Below are positions 5,368 through 6,721 of a stretch of DNA of 6,721 bases, one piece after another. This stretch comes from Chloroflexota bacterium. Lineage in GTDB: Bacteria; Chloroflexota; Limnocylindria; Limnocylindrales; CSP1-4. The notes under the pieces were generated by a model. The model did no database searches. It was not told the origin of the DNA and saw nothing but the letters and a program-made list of their open reading frames with translations. The stretch covers positions 1 through 6,721 of the forward strand of contig JAGDMV010000103.1 in NCBI GenBank assembly GCA_017860675.1, read 5' to 3'. The translations under genes were made by a program, and so were the position numbers. Within the stretch, counting starts at the first letter, position 1. Every line of letters starts with the position of its first letter.

Positions 5368-6721
5368 ATGGACGAGCCCACCCCGAAGCCGACCGTGCCC
5401 GAGCCGCCGATCGTCGCCCCGACGTCGGCGCCGCTCCCGCCCGGCTGGCCGCCCGACACCCGCCTGACCACCCCCGACCAGGGAGCCTCGCTGCCTGAAC
5501 CGGCGCCGGTCTCCGGCACCCAGCAGGTCACCGTCCTGCTCACCCCCCGCGAGCGGCGCTGGCTGACGATCCTGCTGACGCTCGGCTCGGTCGCTCTCTT
5601 CTTCGTCGTCCTTGACCAGGTGGCCGGCGTCTGGGCGGTCTTCTCGGACCTGATCCTGATCTTCTTCTTCGCCTGGCTCCTGGGCTTCATCCTGGAGCCG
5701 GTGGCGGCCTGGCTGGCGCGCTGGATGCCGCGGACGATCGCCGTCGCCATCGCCTACGGGCTGGTGGCGGTGGCGGCCTTCGCCCTTGTCGTCGTTGCCG
5801 CCTCGGCTCTCCTGACCTCGATCTCCGACTTCCTGGGGAACCTGCCCCAGTTCCAGGAGGACCTGATCAGGCTGATCACCCCGATCTCCGACTGGCTCAT
5901 CTCGCTCGGCTTCGACCGAGTGGACCTCAACTCCCAGATCGGCGGGCTGCTCGAGACGCTCGCCGCCCAGGCCCAGAACCTGCTTGGGCCGCTGCAGGAC
6001 GTGGCCGTGGCCAGCCTGGGCCTGGTCGGCAACGTGCTCGTCCTGTTCTTCCTGGCGATCTTCATCTCGATCGACCGGGCGGCGATCGGCTCCTTCCTGC
6101 TGCGGCTGGTCCCGCCGGCGTACTCGGAGGAGGCCCACCTGCTGTCGGAGAGCGTCGGCCGGTCGTTCGGCGGGTTCATCCGGGGCATGGTGATCATCGG
6201 CGGCTCGTACGCCCTGGTCGCCCTGTTGGCGAACATGCTGCTGGGACTCGAGTACGCGCCGATCACCACGACCCTGTCCGGGATTCTCATGGCGATCCCG
6301 TTCTTCGGGCCGTTCGTGTCCTGGTCGCCGCCGGTCATCGTGGCCGCCGTCACCAAGCCCGACGTGCTGATCTGGGCGCTCCTGATCATGGGCATCGGCT
6401 GGTTCATCAACCAGAACATCCTGCAGCCCAAGGTGCTGGCCAACGCGGTCGGGCTCCACCCGGTCGTCGTCCTCGCCTCGGTCCTCATCGGGATGCGGCT
6501 GTTCGGCATCCCGGGCGCGATCTTCGGGCTGCCGATCGCGGCCGTGATCTCGTCCTTCTTCTTCTACTTCATCCGCCGCAACGTCAAGCCCGACGAGCGG
6601 TCGGTGGCGGCCCGGGCAGCCCGGCGCCTGTTCGAGCGGGAGGGCCGCCCGGCCCGGGTCCCGCGCGAGCCGCTGCCGGGCGAGGAGGAGGAGCTCGAGG
6701 ACGCTGCCCGCGGCCGGCGGA
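5368..6721 (+). CDS. AI-2E family transporter (PerM/TqsA-like), 3' end outside window
   Basis: A polytopic inner-membrane protein of the AI-2E exporter family (Pfam PF01594), whose members include the autoinducer-2 exporter TqsA, PerM and some cation/proton antiporters. The substrate cannot be read from sequence. Translation from the ATG at 5368 gives 451 complete codons with no stop before the window edge. Residues 1-55 are a Pro/Thr-rich, probably disordered cytoplasmic tail. Hydrophobic segments fall near 65-82, 88-109 and 122-150. A soluble region of about 150-211 precedes further membrane segments near 212-235, 273-293, 297-328, 333-352 and 366-402. Family hallmarks are the IPFFGPFVSWSPP loop (310-322, usually IPYVGPxxxxxP) and NQNILQPKVLANAVGLHP (348-365), followed by GMRLFGIPGAIFGLPIAAV (375-393). 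After 402 comes a charged tail rich in Arg and then Glu (EEEEL at 439-443). No earlier in-frame start exists for at least 50 bases. The core family length is about 350 residues, so the stop is probably not far beyond the edge. Confidence 0.92.
   Translation, partial: MDEPTPKPTVPEPPIVAPTSAPLPPGWPPDTRLTTPDQGASLPEPAPVSGTQQVTVLLTPRERRWLTILLTLGSVALFFVVLDQVAGVWAVFSDLILIFFFAWLLGFILEPVAAWLARWMPRTIAVAIAYGLVAVAAFALVVVAASALLTSISDFLGNLPQFQEDLIRLITPISDWLISLGFDRVDLNSQIGGLLETLAAQAQNLLGPLQDVAVASLGLVGNVLVLFFLAIFISIDRAAIGSFLLRLVPPAYSEEAHLLSESVGRSFGGFIRGMVIIGGSYALVALLANMLLGLEYAPITTTLSGILMAIPFFGPFVSWSPPVIVAAVTKPDVLIWALLIMGIGWFINQNILQPKVLANAVGLHPVVVLASVLIGMRLFGIPGAIFGLPIAAVISSFFFYFIRRNVKPDERSVAARAARRLFEREGRPARVPREPLPGEEEELEDAARGRR

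Noticed and set aside
5074..6509. Long minus-strand open frames opposite the AI-2E gene.
   Set aside because: They are Asp/Gln/Arg-rich or Ser/Arg-rich reverse complements of a membrane-protein gene, with no recognisable domain. The plus-strand frame has clear AI-2E motifs.

Overview
This is a very GC-rich window from a bacterial chromosome. It reads as ordinary core-metabolism DNA, with no mobile elements, CRISPR, phage genes or RNA genes. Third codon positions are almost all G or C, so long open frames appear on both strands; most of these are shadows of the real genes. The gene content and order, the protein style and the TAC-type -10 elements close to start codons suggest a high-GC Chloroflexota (Limnocylindria-like) or a deep actinobacterial lineage. 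This placement is a low-confidence inference from familiarity, not from a search.

Layout. Positions 70-3442 on the minus strand hold a threonine-biosynthesis operon. In transcription order it encodes homoserine dehydrogenase (hom), threonine synthase (thrC) and homoserine kinase (thrB). Each junction is a 4-base stop/start overlap (GTGA, then ATGA), so the three are probably co-transcribed and translationally coupled. About 100 bases upstream, also on the minus strand, is a stand-alone MOSC-domain protein (3542-4090). A 78-base divergent intergenic region separates it from tryptophanyl-tRNA synthetase, trpS (4169-5197, plus strand). A 170-base gap then leads to an AI-2E (PerM/TqsA) family membrane protein starting at 5368, which runs off the right edge with no stop in the window.

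How the genes relate. Hom reduces aspartate semialdehyde to homoserine, ThrB phosphorylates homoserine, and ThrC converts O-phosphohomoserine to threonine. Together they make the dedicated threonine branch from aspartate semialdehyde; aspartokinase is not in the window. The MOSC, trpS and AI-2E genes have no evident functional link to this branch or to one another.

I found no convincing undescribed system. The points most worth a second look are a recurring GCTAC-type -10 motif that would make several of these transcripts leaderless, a degenerate C-terminal regulatory region in homoserine dehydrogenase, a partly eroded cysteine pattern in TrpRS where some relatives bind an iron-sulfur cluster, and a 10-bp direct repeat just upstream of the AI-2E gene's predicted -10.
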